From NCBI GenBank assembly GCA_034401795.1, contig CM067359.1, positions 144,094,233 to 144,158,232 of the forward strand: a stretch of DNA of 64,000 nucleotides. Direction: 5' to 3'. The notes under the pieces are model-generated. The model saw only the letters and a program-made list of their open reading frames with translations, made no database searches and had not been told where the DNA came from. The stretch is from Chaetoderma sp. LZ-2023a (taxonomy: Eukaryota > Mollusca > Caudofoveata > Chaetodermatida > Chaetodermatidae). Shown piece by piece: positions 52,083-62,185 of this stretch (position 1 is its first letter; each line of letters starts with the position of its first letter). A program made the translations under genes and the position numbers.

Positions 52083-52424
52083 TTGATGTCCATTTTTAAT
52101 GGCAAAACCCTACCTTTGGACAAGCGTCCTTACTCTGCCTTGTACACTGAAGGGGGTGAGGTTTTTTGGGGTGGTGATTGGTTTTATGCTAACTGGAAAT
52201 ATGACCACCCTGAAATAGCCCCCCTTCACATTAATCAGAAAAATTTTTTCTCTGTTGTATTAGCAGCACATAGATGGGCCCCTCAGTTTCAGAACAAGAA
52301 AATCTTCCTCTACTCTAATAATCTGATAATAGCACCCCAGTTAGCTGCATTAACAAGGGTTCATAAAAAAATTACACCATCATGGGTGCTATCAGTCCCT
52401 CTTTTGGCTCTCGGCATGCTTTAA
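52083..52424 (+). pseudogene. RNase H of the Ngaro-like element, active site lost
   Basis: YTEGGEVFWGGDW stands where YTDAS.GWG is expected; INQKNFFSVVLAAHRW has Asn for the second acidic residue; LYSNNL replaces .SDN. At least three acidic positions are substituted, so the domain is inactive. Confidence 0.6.
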
Positions 52425-52500
52425 TTTTCACTTAACTGCTTGTGACATTCCAGAGATTAACAATAATGTTGCAGATAATGTTTCAATGTTATAGATTATT

Positions 52501-53533
52501 ATGGTACCATTCCTGTTTGTACACGAAGAACTCTTCTCTCATATGTCTGCTCACACTCTTTTGCTTTTTTCATCCAGTCGTACCGCCTCCGCCTTTGCGA
52601 GAACTTGGATCACAAAGTTGCCATTTTTAGAAGGAACACTCTGGTTCCCTCCACTAGACGCACCTATCTCCAGTATCTTAAAGCCTACTCTGAATTCTGT
52701 GCCTGCATCGGGATCAACTGGGTTCCACTGTCGGCCAGGAATTTTGTTAGGTATATAGCTTTTCTCACTGATAGACTGTCTTACAAGTCTATAAGGAACT
52801 ATCTGTCCATAGTTAGACTGATCCACCTGAAGCAGGTTTTGATAACCCGTTAGTCCCATCATTTCCAATCAGTCATAAAGGGCTTTAGGAGGGTGTTGGG
52901 GATGTTTCCTCCCCCAAGCTCCCCATCACTCCAGCCATCCTTCTCAGGATTTTATCCCAGCTGGATCTTTCCTCCTCTAGAGATATAACCTTTTGGGCTG
53001 CTTGTTTGTAGGTTTTTTCTCCTTCCTTCGGGGTCCTCCGTGTCATTCCTGGCATCGGGAGGGATTCTCAAGGTCGCTCATAATAAGACCATTCAGTTCC
53101 GGCAACGTATACTACAGATAACCCTTCCTTTTATTAAGGGGTTTGCATTGTGTCCCACACAAGCTCTTCTGCTTTCCCCTCGGAGGGCTCCTTCTGTTTC
53201 TGCTGTCTGTCCCCTGTTTATGTACCGCTCCACATCAGGAATCACCCCCACCCCCTCACTTACCCTCAGTTTCTCTCTCAATTAAAATACACAACTCCAG
53301 TAGTCAGGGTTCCCCCCCCCCCAAGATTATGCAAGGCATATAGCTTTCACAGGGGCAGGGTAACCTTCGCCCTAGAGTGTGGCTTGCCATCAGAGCTAAT
53401 TCAGTCACTAGGGGATTGGGGCAGCAATGCTTTTCAGGGATACTTGGAACCCTTGCTGTCAATGAGAGGGGAAGTGGTCACTGGCCTGGCAAGCAGGATT
53501 CACTCACTCTACTCTGACACAGCGAGTGGTAGG
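52501..53533 (+). pseudogene. Tyrosine recombinase of the Ngaro-like element, broken
   Basis: Core-binding helices at 52605-52853 (VPSTRRTYLQYLKAYSEFCA, LSYKSIRNYLSIVRLIHL). Catalytic Arg is in FGVLRV near 53030. The C-terminal block has YSFHRG where HSFRRG (H-x-x-R) is expected, then LGDWGSNAFQGYL with the Tyr kept. Two of the conserved catalytic positions are changed, both explicable by C/G to T/A transitions. Several frameshifts and stops separate the pieces. Confidence 0.72.
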
Positions 53534-54550
53534 TGAGGGAGGGAGAGGGTTTTTTTGCGCAGCGTAATTAGCATTACAAATCAACAGTTGTATCTGGTTA
53601 GTTTTTCTTCTTGTTTCCACAGGTTGAATTGGAGTGCCTGGAGAATCAACATCATACGTGCGGGACAGATGTGAAGCAGCCATCCCTCACTGGGCTCTAG
53701 AGCCACCTTCGCCATCGTGAATGTATTCCTTGGAACGGGAGTGCCTCAAACAGCTCACCGACATGTCAGCCTTCGTGGGCCTTCAGGAATACCTTCGTGT
53801 CGGTAGCAGCTTTCCATCCTTAAGTCCTGTGTCTGTACGTTAGGGTGTGCAAAATATTAGTGTGGAAATTTTGCATTAATCGGATGGCCAGTGATATTTT
53901 GTTTATCCATGGATCGCCCTTTGATGGTTACCAGTTGTTTGACAACCAAGGATGGAAGCTCTTCCTGGGGGACTGTTGAATTGGAACAGGCTTCACACCA
54001 GTCATTCACAAACTTTTATTCACACATGCAAGCACATAGACTCAAGCATGCACACACGCAGGCACGCAACATGTCAGCATAATGTATATTATATGCATAT
54101 GGTTGACAAATTTTTAATGTGATAGGGGTTTGAATGACTCATTACTGAGATAATCTCAGTCATTATCCCCAGTGACACTCGGTAGATTTGTCATGACTCA
54201 TCGTTACAACACTTGACTAGCGCATGACTTCATAATAGCTTACCTTTAATGCATGTTCCAGCTATCCCAGAGACTCACCAGTGCACTCTATGGGACTGTT
54301 CCTGTGTGCTGCCAGATTGACTCTAAGTGCAACAATGACACTAATCCATTTGTCAGGTGCCTATCTGTACATTTGTATATTTTATTGAATAAAAACTATG
54401 CTAATATGTGCACAAGTTTGGCAAATGACCAAAATATACCAAATTTGGTTAACACTTGTCCTTATGATCAATGTTCATAGTGTATCATAATGTTTTATTG
54501 TATTATACCTATGCTTTATCTCCACATCCTACCGTTTGGGCGATGTTGGA
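53534..54550 (+). other. Region between YR and B1; two coding-like patches
   Basis: After a strong acceptor (TTTTTCTTCTTGTTTCCACAG) the text reads VELECLENQHHTCGTDVKQP to a TAG. A separate frame from 53721 reads MYSLERECLKQLTDMSAFVG then LQEYLRVGS. At 54267-54356, between CCAG and GTGCCT, a frame reads LSQRLTSALYGTVPVCCQID. These may be host exons, captured sequence or chance. No transcript support is available. Confidence 0.25.
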
Positions 54551-54722
54551 GGACCACAGATTTGTATTATTTACATTCAGCACTGTATAGGGTCCCAGGA
54601 CTTCCATAAATAAAACTTGAATCTGTGTTCACTGTTCACCCAAACCGTCTTTGTTTGCCTCCTTTTGCCAGCCTCTTGGCGGATTACCCCCCAGACTCTC
54701 CCCGTCGGCCCCTGTACTAATG
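54551..54722 (+). repeat. B1 block of the Ngaro-like element
   Basis: GGACCACAGATTTGTATTAT, CATTCAGCACTGTATAGGG, ACTTCCATAAATAAAACTTG, then TCCTTTTGCCAGCC and CCCCTGTACTA at the A2 junction. Confidence 0.65.
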
Positions 54723-54751
54723 GGAATATTAATATGCTAATAATACAGGGG
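54709..54751 (+). promoter_or_regulatory. Candidate YR crossover site at the B1/A2 junction
   Basis: CCCCTGTACTA and TAATACAGGGG are inverted arms (10 of 11) around a 21-nt spacer. Single arms recur at the other two ends: TAGTACAGGGG at the start of A1 (45513-45523) and CCCCTGTATTA at the end of B2 (55717-55727). This is expected if the arms are the recombinase binding sites and the B/A junction is the circle junction. Confidence 0.45.
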
Positions 54752-55239
54752 GTGGTGGGGGTATGCACCGCACTTCGCCTCCTGCCCATGTGCCACCTAG
54801 TTGTGTATTCCAGACAGGAAGTCTCTATCGGTCTATTGTGTTTATGAAAACACTCGACCAGTGTGGAATACACAACACCTGTAATTAGGGTCTCAGTGCC
54901 GCCGGCCTGTCCAGCCATGTCCATGCTCATTAATATGTACAAAGTCCCCTTGCTACCCATCTCGGCTCCTCGCCGCCGTCAGGTCACGCCCATGGCGGTC
55001 ACATTGTGTGGCTACGTCATGGCCACATTCTGTGTGCGCTTGGGCTCAGAGTTGGTTTGTGTTAACCAATGAGAAACTGTCCTCGCTCCATCAAAACCGT
55101 TTAGTTTTCTGTTAGCAGCACCATTTCCTATTTGCCTGGTGTTCGCGCTATTTTTTCTTTCCCCTCCCTCCCTCCCATCGTGGTAGGTGGGCTAACTTCC
55201 CGTGTAATCCTTTATGCATTCATGCTCCGCTGCGCTGCG
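54723..55239 (+). repeat. A2 block of the Ngaro-like element plus short linker
   Basis: Collinear with A1 from the AATATTAATATGCTA start to TTCGCGCTATTTTTTCTTTC, then about 70 nt of linker before B2. Confidence 0.65.
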
Positions 55240-55730
55240 TTTATTATTTACATTCAGCACTGTATTGCCTGGGACCCAAAGGGTTCCCATGACTTCCATA
55301 AATAAAACTTGAATCGGTGGTTCACGGAGGACCACAGATTTCTATTATTTACATTCAGCACTGTATTGCTTGGGACCCCTTGGGGTCCCAGGACTTCCAT
55401 AAATAAAACTTGAATCTGTGGTTCACTGTTCACCGGACGACCACGGATTTGTATTATTTACATTCAGCACAGTATTGCCCGGGACGCCAACGGGTCCCAG
55501 GACTTCCACAAAAAAAACTTGAATCTGTGGTTCACGGGGGACCACAGATTTGTATTATTTACATTCAGCACTGTATTGCCTGGGACCCCAAAGGGTCACA
55601 GGACTTCCATAAATAAAACTTGAATCTGTGGTTCAATGTTCACCCATCACCCAAACCTTTTTTTTTTTGTCTCCTTTTGCCAGCCTCTGGATGGGAAGGT
55701 GGGACCTCCCCATCAGCCCCTGTATTAATG
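55240..55730 (+). repeat. B2 block with four tandem units
   Basis: Four about 105-nt units start near 55240, 55337, 55450 and 55553, each with ATTATTTACATTCAGCAC and ACTTCCAYAAAWAAAACTTG. Three of the four carry AATAAA; the third reads AAAAAA. Ends TTGCCAGCC...CCCCTGTATTAATG, parallel to B1. Confidence 0.7.
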
Positions 55731-55829
55731 TAGTGCTATCAGTTTTGTGAGTTTAGATTGATATGTATTATATATATTGTGTTACAGTACATTATGTGGG
55801 AGTATTAGTGCGCTATAAAGTATTTTTAA

Positions 55830-57062
55830 AAGGTTTGTCAGAATGCAGAGGCAAAGGCCAGAAGAAAGCTAAACATCATGAGGAAGCTGGCAGGAGCAAA
55901 GTGGGGTGCCAATGAAAGGATCCTCAAGACCATCTACCTAGGTGCCGTACGACCACACCTTGAGTATGGATCCAGCTAATGGATGACAGCAGCTAAATCT
56001 CATCAACAGCACCTCGACAGAGTACAAAACCAGGCACTGCGCATCATCACTGGTGGAATGAGATCAATACCAATAGAAAAAATGGAGCAGACAGCAGGCA
56101 TCCCCCCGCTTAGCAAAGGAAGGGAATGCAAAGCACTGATCCAAGCTGCAAAGTTCAAATCGTTCAGCAACCACCCGATGAAGATCAGGCAAGCACAGCT
56201 GTCATCAGGAAGACTTAAAAGATCAAGTTTTGTGAAAGAGACAAAAGCACTTCAAAGGAAACACCAAGAAATGTTGCCAGCACAAATAGAAGACCCAAAC
56301 CACACCCTTGATCCTCCACCCTGAGAAAACAAACTAGAGAGCATAGCTATTCGCACCACAGTACCTCATCTCACAACCAAAGATGAACACAGTGATGTGA
56401 GCAAGAAGGCCCTGACCCTAGCCATGCTGGAAGAAATGTACCCTCAGGATAAGGATCTACACAGATGGATCACCCAAAGATGCAATTAGGAGCGGAGGTG
56501 CCGGACTGCACATACAGTATCTAAACGGACAACATGAGTCAGCTGCAATACCGACGGGGAAACACTGCACAAACTACAGAGCTGAAGTCGAAGCACTGGT
56601 TCATGCAGCTAATACCATCAGCAGAACAGCAGACCCTATTGCACAGATTGTCTTTTTATCGGATGCCCGCTCTGTCCTTGAGGCTATCACCAAAGGTAAG
56701 CTGCCACAACTTGAAGAAACACTACAAACCATCAAATGCTTTCGGATAGCATTGCAGTGGATCCCCTCACACTGTGGAGTCCAAGGAAATGAGGAAGCAG
56801 ACAAGATGGCAAAGGTGGGTGCAGAAGAGAATCAGACAGAAAACATGGTTACCCATACAGAGATGAAGACTATCATCAAGTCACTCTATAGAACACCTCA
56901 ATCATAAGATGCCTTCCATCATCTCTCGAGGCCAGAGCAAGTGACCATTTTTCATCTCAGAACTGGACACAACAGACTAAACCAACACATGTACAGGCGG
57001 TTCCACCTTACGACATCGCCCGCTTGTCCTTGTGGAGAAGCAGAACAGACCACAGAGCACAT
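55830..57062 (+). pseudogene. 3' part of a non-LTR retrotransposon (RT end plus RNase H)
   Basis: RRKLNIMRKLAGAKWGANER and YLGAVRPHLEYGSS form the end of an RT domain, interrupted by a TAA (55977-55979), then WMTAAKSHQQHLDRVQNQAL and RIITGGM. A clear RNase H follows from 56455: IYTDGSPK, YRAEVEALVHAAN, FLSDARSVLEAI and GNEEADKMAK carry all four acidic residues. After a stop near 56905 comes TIFHLRTGHNRLNQHMYRRF and a CPCGEAEQTTEH finger, then the N gap. RT followed by RNase H suggests the I/Jockey-related groups of LINEs that keep RNase H. Confidence 0.85.
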
Positions 57063-57562
57063 NNNNNNNNNNNNNNNNNNNNNNNNNNNNNNNNNNNNNN
57101 NNNNNNNNNNNNNNNNNNNNNNNNNNNNNNNNNNNNNNNNNNNNNNNNNNNNNNNNNNNNNNNNNNNNNNNNNNNNNNNNNNNNNNNNNNNNNNNNNNNN
57201 NNNNNNNNNNNNNNNNNNNNNNNNNNNNNNNNNNNNNNNNNNNNNNNNNNNNNNNNNNNNNNNNNNNNNNNNNNNNNNNNNNNNNNNNNNNNNNNNNNNN
57301 NNNNNNNNNNNNNNNNNNNNNNNNNNNNNNNNNNNNNNNNNNNNNNNNNNNNNNNNNNNNNNNNNNNNNNNNNNNNNNNNNNNNNNNNNNNNNNNNNNNN
57401 NNNNNNNNNNNNNNNNNNNNNNNNNNNNNNNNNNNNNNNNNNNNNNNNNNNNNNNNNNNNNNNNNNNNNNNNNNNNNNNNNNNNNNNNNNNNNNNNNNNN
57501 NNNNNNNNNNNNNNNNNNNNNNNNNNNNNNNNNNNNNNNNNNNNNNNNNNNNNNNNNNNNNN
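57063..57562. other. Assembly gap (500 N)
   Basis: Exactly 500 N; frames crossing it are meaningless. Confidence 0.99.
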
Positions 57563-57929
57563 AACATTACTTTCTAATAGTATAAATCGATGTTTGGAAG
57601 TCTAAATTTATCTGATCTCATTGTAACATCCTATATTATTTAAATAGACCCTTGAACACTTTGGACTTATACTGAGATAACTCAAGAAATATCTTAACTA
57701 TCGACATCCTAACTATTATCAGCCTGGTCCTAATTTGAATATTGAGAGTTTTTAGCCTTTATTCTTCATTTATAGCTTTCTTTGTTCAGATATTAGGCAC
57801 CATACTAGTATATCTTCCATTGGTAGGCTTCTTATCTGCTCTCGTTATTAGGTCTTCTTAATTTATTTTATTGTATTATGTGCACACTGCATTTTGTAAT
57901 CAGGATCGATTTATAATCATCCTTAGAGA
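57563..57929. other. No gene seen
   Basis: T-rich spacer without recognised repeat. Confidence 0.5.
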
Positions 57930-58550
57930 GGGGTGGGGGTGGGTCTTTCCATATTTGTCTTACTGGTTGCAAAGTTTGTTATTTTATACTTAATATCTTT
58001 TTATGGAAAGGTTCCTCTGGTCTGTGGTTTTACCCACCTGGAGGTCTCAGGGGAAGTTATTTCCCTACCTCCCAATGTGCAGATAATGGTATCCGCAATT
58101 CAACTGCTCGAGGTAGGCCAGTTAGTTTTGGCCAGATCTTTCCTCAGATTCATAGGCCTCATGATTTAGGTATAGAAAGTGATTCTTTGGGCTCCTCTGA
58201 TGAAAAGACCCTTCCAGTTCTGTCTTATGACCCAATGGAATCAATCTAGATTTCTGAATCATTGGGTTTTCATCAATTTCAACTCATGAACCATTGCCGG
58301 TTTTGGAGTCAGTCAATCCCTGTTATTTGGGGTCCCTCTTCATCCACCATCTCCTCAGGTCATCTTTTTGATGGATACATCCCTGCAAGGATGGGGTACC
58401 TTCTTGGACGCCAGAAGATTTCAGGATCCTGGTCCCTCACAGAATCTTCCTTTCATGTCAACCTTTTAGAACTGTGGGTGTTTTTTCCATGCCCTAGTTC
58501 ATTGGGAACCCCTGATTCTCTGTCTCAATATTTATCCGATCAGCCATTTC
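57930..58550 (+). pseudogene. Diverged DIRS-type RT end and RNase H relic
   Basis: Pieces in shifting frames: LLEVGQLVLARSFLRFIGLM (after the RT palm), RPFQFCLMTQWNQSRFLNHW, then FLMDTSLQGWGTFLDARRFQ (RNase H first Asp region) and HVNLLELW (second acidic region). Order and wording match the family A frame (RRRPIQLFLMTQWTQ, YTDASMEGWGACL, HINLLELRA) but are much diverged, so this is another DIRS lineage. Confidence 0.65.
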
Positions 58551-58555
58551 ACAGG

Positions 58556-59205
58556 CCCAGGCCAAAAAAACCTTGGATATTCATGAATATCCAAGTTCTG
58601 TAGCACTTGAATAAACCAGCTAATCCAAGCTTTTAATAACTTGGAAAAGCTTGGATTAGCTTGCTGGTATTGGCCACATAAAATTCAAGAAAATCCAAGA
58701 AAGGCCTAGTTAAAGTAAAATCCAAGAAAATTCCATATTGCTTGAACATTCAGGAAAATCTTAGCTAACTTGAACATTCAAGATAATCCAAGCTAGCTTG
58801 CCGGTATTGGCCACTTAAAATCCAAGAATATTCCAGCTAGCTTGAACATTCAAGAAAATCCAAGCTAGCTTGCACATTCAAGAAAATCCAAGCCTGCTTG
58901 AACGTTCAAGAAAATCCCACTTAGGTTGGATTTTATTCCAGAAAGTCCCCGTTATCTCGAATTTCAAGAAAATCCCAGCTAATTCTAGCTTTTAAAATAG
59001 GTTAGCCATTAACATAAAATGTATGCACACACACATACAGTAAATGCTGCCACACAGAGATTATATGTAAATATGTATGTTTATAAACCAAAATCACCGT
59101 CATGGTTACTCAATAACAAATACAATTTCAGCCAGACATTAGCAATGTATGAGTTTCTGACTGATTTGTCTGTTATTCTTATAGACATAGATTGTTAATG
59201 TGCCA
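58556..59205. repeat. AGCTTGG-rich repeat, copy 2, interrupted by DIRS copy 3
   Basis: Collinear with 40186-40840 as far as GTGCCAT (59200-59206), after which the family A left end begins instead of ATTATTTAG. Confidence 0.78.
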
Positions 59206-59398
59206 TTTCACTTCAAGAGTATACTTACCTCCATAATACTCTGATATTGCTAAATATCGGCTTTCACTCAATAAACACTCAGAATAAAAACAATTAGGTG
59301 CCCCTACTGGGCAGGGAGTCAGAGTGCAGTCCGGCGGATGCCAGCCCCACCACCGTGCATGCACAGACTAGCACTTCCTCTTTGCTAATTTATTGGCA
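59206..59398 (+). repeat. Left inverted terminal repeat of copy 3
   Basis: Aligns with 23020-23213 with scattered substitutions (ACCTCCATAATACTCTGATA for ACCTCCCTAATACTTTTGAT). Confidence 0.88.
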
Positions 59399-59489
59399 GA
59401 GGGTGAACACATGCTTTGTGCTCTACGCTTTTCACTAGCTTTTTAAGTCTATTTTAAGCAATTATTAGAAGTTTGAACCACCTGTTGTG

Positions 59490-62185
59490 ATGTCTGAGAG
59501 AGTGACTTCGCCGGAGGAGGGCCCAGGACCAATCCATCCGGTGACTTCTATTATATTTTAGCGATTTTTTTTTCCCCCGGTGTAATGTGTTTCCGGGACT
59601 CGCGTTTACCGTGATAAGCGCCTTGTTTAGTTGGTTTATTTCAACTAGGTGCTATATAATACTAATCTCTCTTTGTGTTTATGTCCACCGGTCTATGTGA
59701 GGATATGTAATGGACATCACAGCATCAGAGGGTTTCTTTCTCTCCACCAAGGTTCCATTTCCTACTAATACTGTTAGATTATCTAACCAAAAAGTTTATG
59801 TCCAGTGATTCGGAGGCCTCGTATGAAGGTCTTCTCACTTTGCCCTCTTGATCCAATTCCTTCCCCTAAGGTGGAGAGAGTTAAGAGGCGTAGTCTTGGC
59901 GGAGTGTTCCAGTTCATCACGTTGGATGGTTTGTCTATACAAAGAGTCAGGTATTCTGGTTAATGATATGAGGTGATGTTAATTATTTTTAACTATTATT
60001 GCCATTGTTATCATTGTGTATCTGATGTTTGTGTAGTCTGAATATCTATCCTGTAGATGTTCTGGTTATGAATACAATTCGTCCTTACACCTGGATGTTT
60101 GTTTCGGATCGATTTAATTTCTGTCATGGGATTAATGACGTCATAATCAGCCTTGATCTTTATTGACAATTAAAGTTTTGTCCAACGCTGGTTTCAGATG
60201 ATTGGTGATCCTTATGATCATTTCCCTCTCTTTTAGTTTGGTTTTGAGTTTCTAACTTTAACTAAATTACTCATTGTCCTCGTCCTCTGTCCTGTTTCAG
60301 AGACCTGGTTGCTCGTCCTGTGGGCGTTTTCTGAAAGAAAAGTTCATCCCGCATCTTTGTTTTCATTGTAGCCCCTGTGGGCCATTGCTCAATTGTGACA
60401 TATGTACGCATTGGGGGGGGGGGGGAGGGGGGGGGGGGGCGAGCTAATGACCAAATTTGTGTGCTTGCAGGCTAAGGACAAGGTTGTGGAGGAGGAGAGG
60501 AAGCAAAAAAGAGGTGAGTAAGAAGGGTAAGAGGAAGGTCTCGTCCTCAGTGGACATGGAGGCCTTCCGTAGTGAGATGTTGGGAAAGATGAAGAGGACA
60601 ATAAAGGATTTGGTTCCAGAGTTGCTTCGTGGCATGCTTCCTGGACCAAATCCTTTGTTGTCCTCATCATCTGCTTCAGAGCAGATAATCCCCGCCTCTG
60701 AATCTGGTTTCCTTAGGCCGCTACCAGTTTTCGATGATTCAGAGGTGTCCCCGTTAGTGGGGGCATTCCACGACCCTGGCAGCAGGCTTGCCGCGCCGAG
60801 GGGTCGTGGACGGCTGTCGCTGGAACCTGCTGGCTGCTTATCAGCCCAGGGGTATCCGCACGCCGCAGGTGCTAGTACCGCCTATGGTACCTTTCCTGGC
60901 CGGTCCGGGTTAGCTCTCTTTGGCCAGAAAGATGAGGATTATCTGTTATGGTCGCCGTCTGAGGACGGCCGCCGTAGATTTTGACGTCTGTGCACCCCTC
61001 GCGGGGAATACAGGCGACATGATCCATGGTTCTACTCACGCAGGAGTAGATTTCACGGCTCAGAAGGTGGCCCTGGTCGGTGCTGATGGTCAGCTGTTCC
61101 GCATACCTCGGCTTGCCGAGAATATTGCTGGCCGGGGCCATGGTGGAGCGGTAGCTACCCCGCGCTCTACCACGGCGCCTGCTCCTGGACTAGCCAGTCA
61201 GATTAGCATGCCTGCTCTTTCGGGCCCGCATGCTTTCTCTGGCTTGCCAGGAGTGTCAGCGTATCCGACATCAAGCTCTGCTGCGTGTGCTCAGGAGGAA
61301 GACGAAGGCCTCCATCTAGTAGAGCACTCGCAGTTAGCCACGGAGGAGGATTGGTCTGACGCTTGTCAATGGCTGATAAGTGTTAGGCTAGATCTGCCCG
61401 TGGAGCAGTCTGCTAGCCAGCATGACCACAGGCCGTGGTTAGCTGGTAAGGCCACTGCTAGCGCTATGCCATCTACCGTTAGCAGAGCATATCGTGGATA
61501 TGTTCTTGGCGGCGGAGACGTCCATTAAGGCGAATGGGCGTCTCGCGAGGTAGCAAGACGCTGCCGCATCGTGCCCGTGGATTACCAGCGGTACGGTGTG
61601 GTGCGGTGCCCAAGCCTAGCGTGGATGCGGAGGAGAGTGGGAGGGCGTCTATTGCGGTGCTGTCCCATGTCTCCCAGCTGTTACAGGGGGGCATCACGCC
61701 AACCGAGCCCGGTCACAGTCCAGAGAGCCATCCAGGATGGTATCAACCTGGCTCTGGACTGTATGACACGGGCGGTGACCAGGAGTGTCCGGGCGAGGCG
61801 CACATTTGGGTTGGATAACCTGTGCCCGTCCCAGGACCTGTACAATAGGCTTCTGTGTACGCCTATGGCAGGTCCTGGTCTCTTTGGAGGTGAGGGATGT
61901 AGGCACCTCCAGGAGACGGTTACTCTGGTCAATAACCAGAGGGCGCTGCGCGAGCAGTTTGAGGTGCTCCGTAGGGAGCGCGTTCGCGCTGCACCCCCTG
62001 CGTATCATCCCCTGCAGGCTCGAGGTGGAGGTGGCCAGGTCAGAGGCAAACCACCATCGCAGCCTCGGCCGCGTGCGATTCGGCCAGCAGTGAGGGGGGC
62101 GCAGGCTCCTCAGGCGCAGGCAGCCACCCGCACACCGAGGTGCGCGCGGTGCTTGGCGTGGCGCGAGAGGATCTGGTCGTGCTAA
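59490..62185 (+). pseudogene. gag of DIRS family A copy 3 (several frameshifts)
   Basis: Exon 1 (59490-59540) MSERVTSPEEGPGPIHP; intron 59541-60300; exon 2 RPGCSSCGRFLKEKF with the Cys/His cluster. A 13G-A-13G tract at 60413-60439 replaces the 7-G tract of copy 1. Further shifts occur near 60510, 60965 and 61490, and about 100 nt is missing near 61620. The C-terminal part (61690-62185) keeps LDNLCPSQDLYNRLL, FEVLRRERVRAAPPAY and RGGGGQVRGK before ending in an altered frame. Confidence 0.8.

Larger units (their letters stand above)
45487..55730 (+). mobile_element. Ngaro-like YR retrotransposon, decayed and interrupted
   Basis: Order A1 (45487-46048), gag (46226-47362 and 50503-50935), RT, RNase H, YR (to 53533), B1 (54551-54722), A2 (54723-55170), B2 (55240-55730). 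A1 and A2 share long blocks (TATTGTGTTTATGAAAACAC, GGAATACACAACACCTGTAAT, CACCATTTCCTATTTGCCTG). B1 and B2 share CATTCAGCACTGTAT and ACTTCCATAAATAAAACTTG. This split-direct-repeat layout distinguishes Ngaro/PAT-type elements from DIRS1 types, which have inverted repeats. The internal length is inflated by about 3.2 kb inside gag. No methyltransferase domain is visible, which fits Ngaro. An alternative is that the 3' block belongs to a separate insertion. Confidence 0.6.

Noticed and set aside
56941..57605. Frames across the third N gap
   Set aside because: Only the first approximately 120 bases are real LINE sequence.
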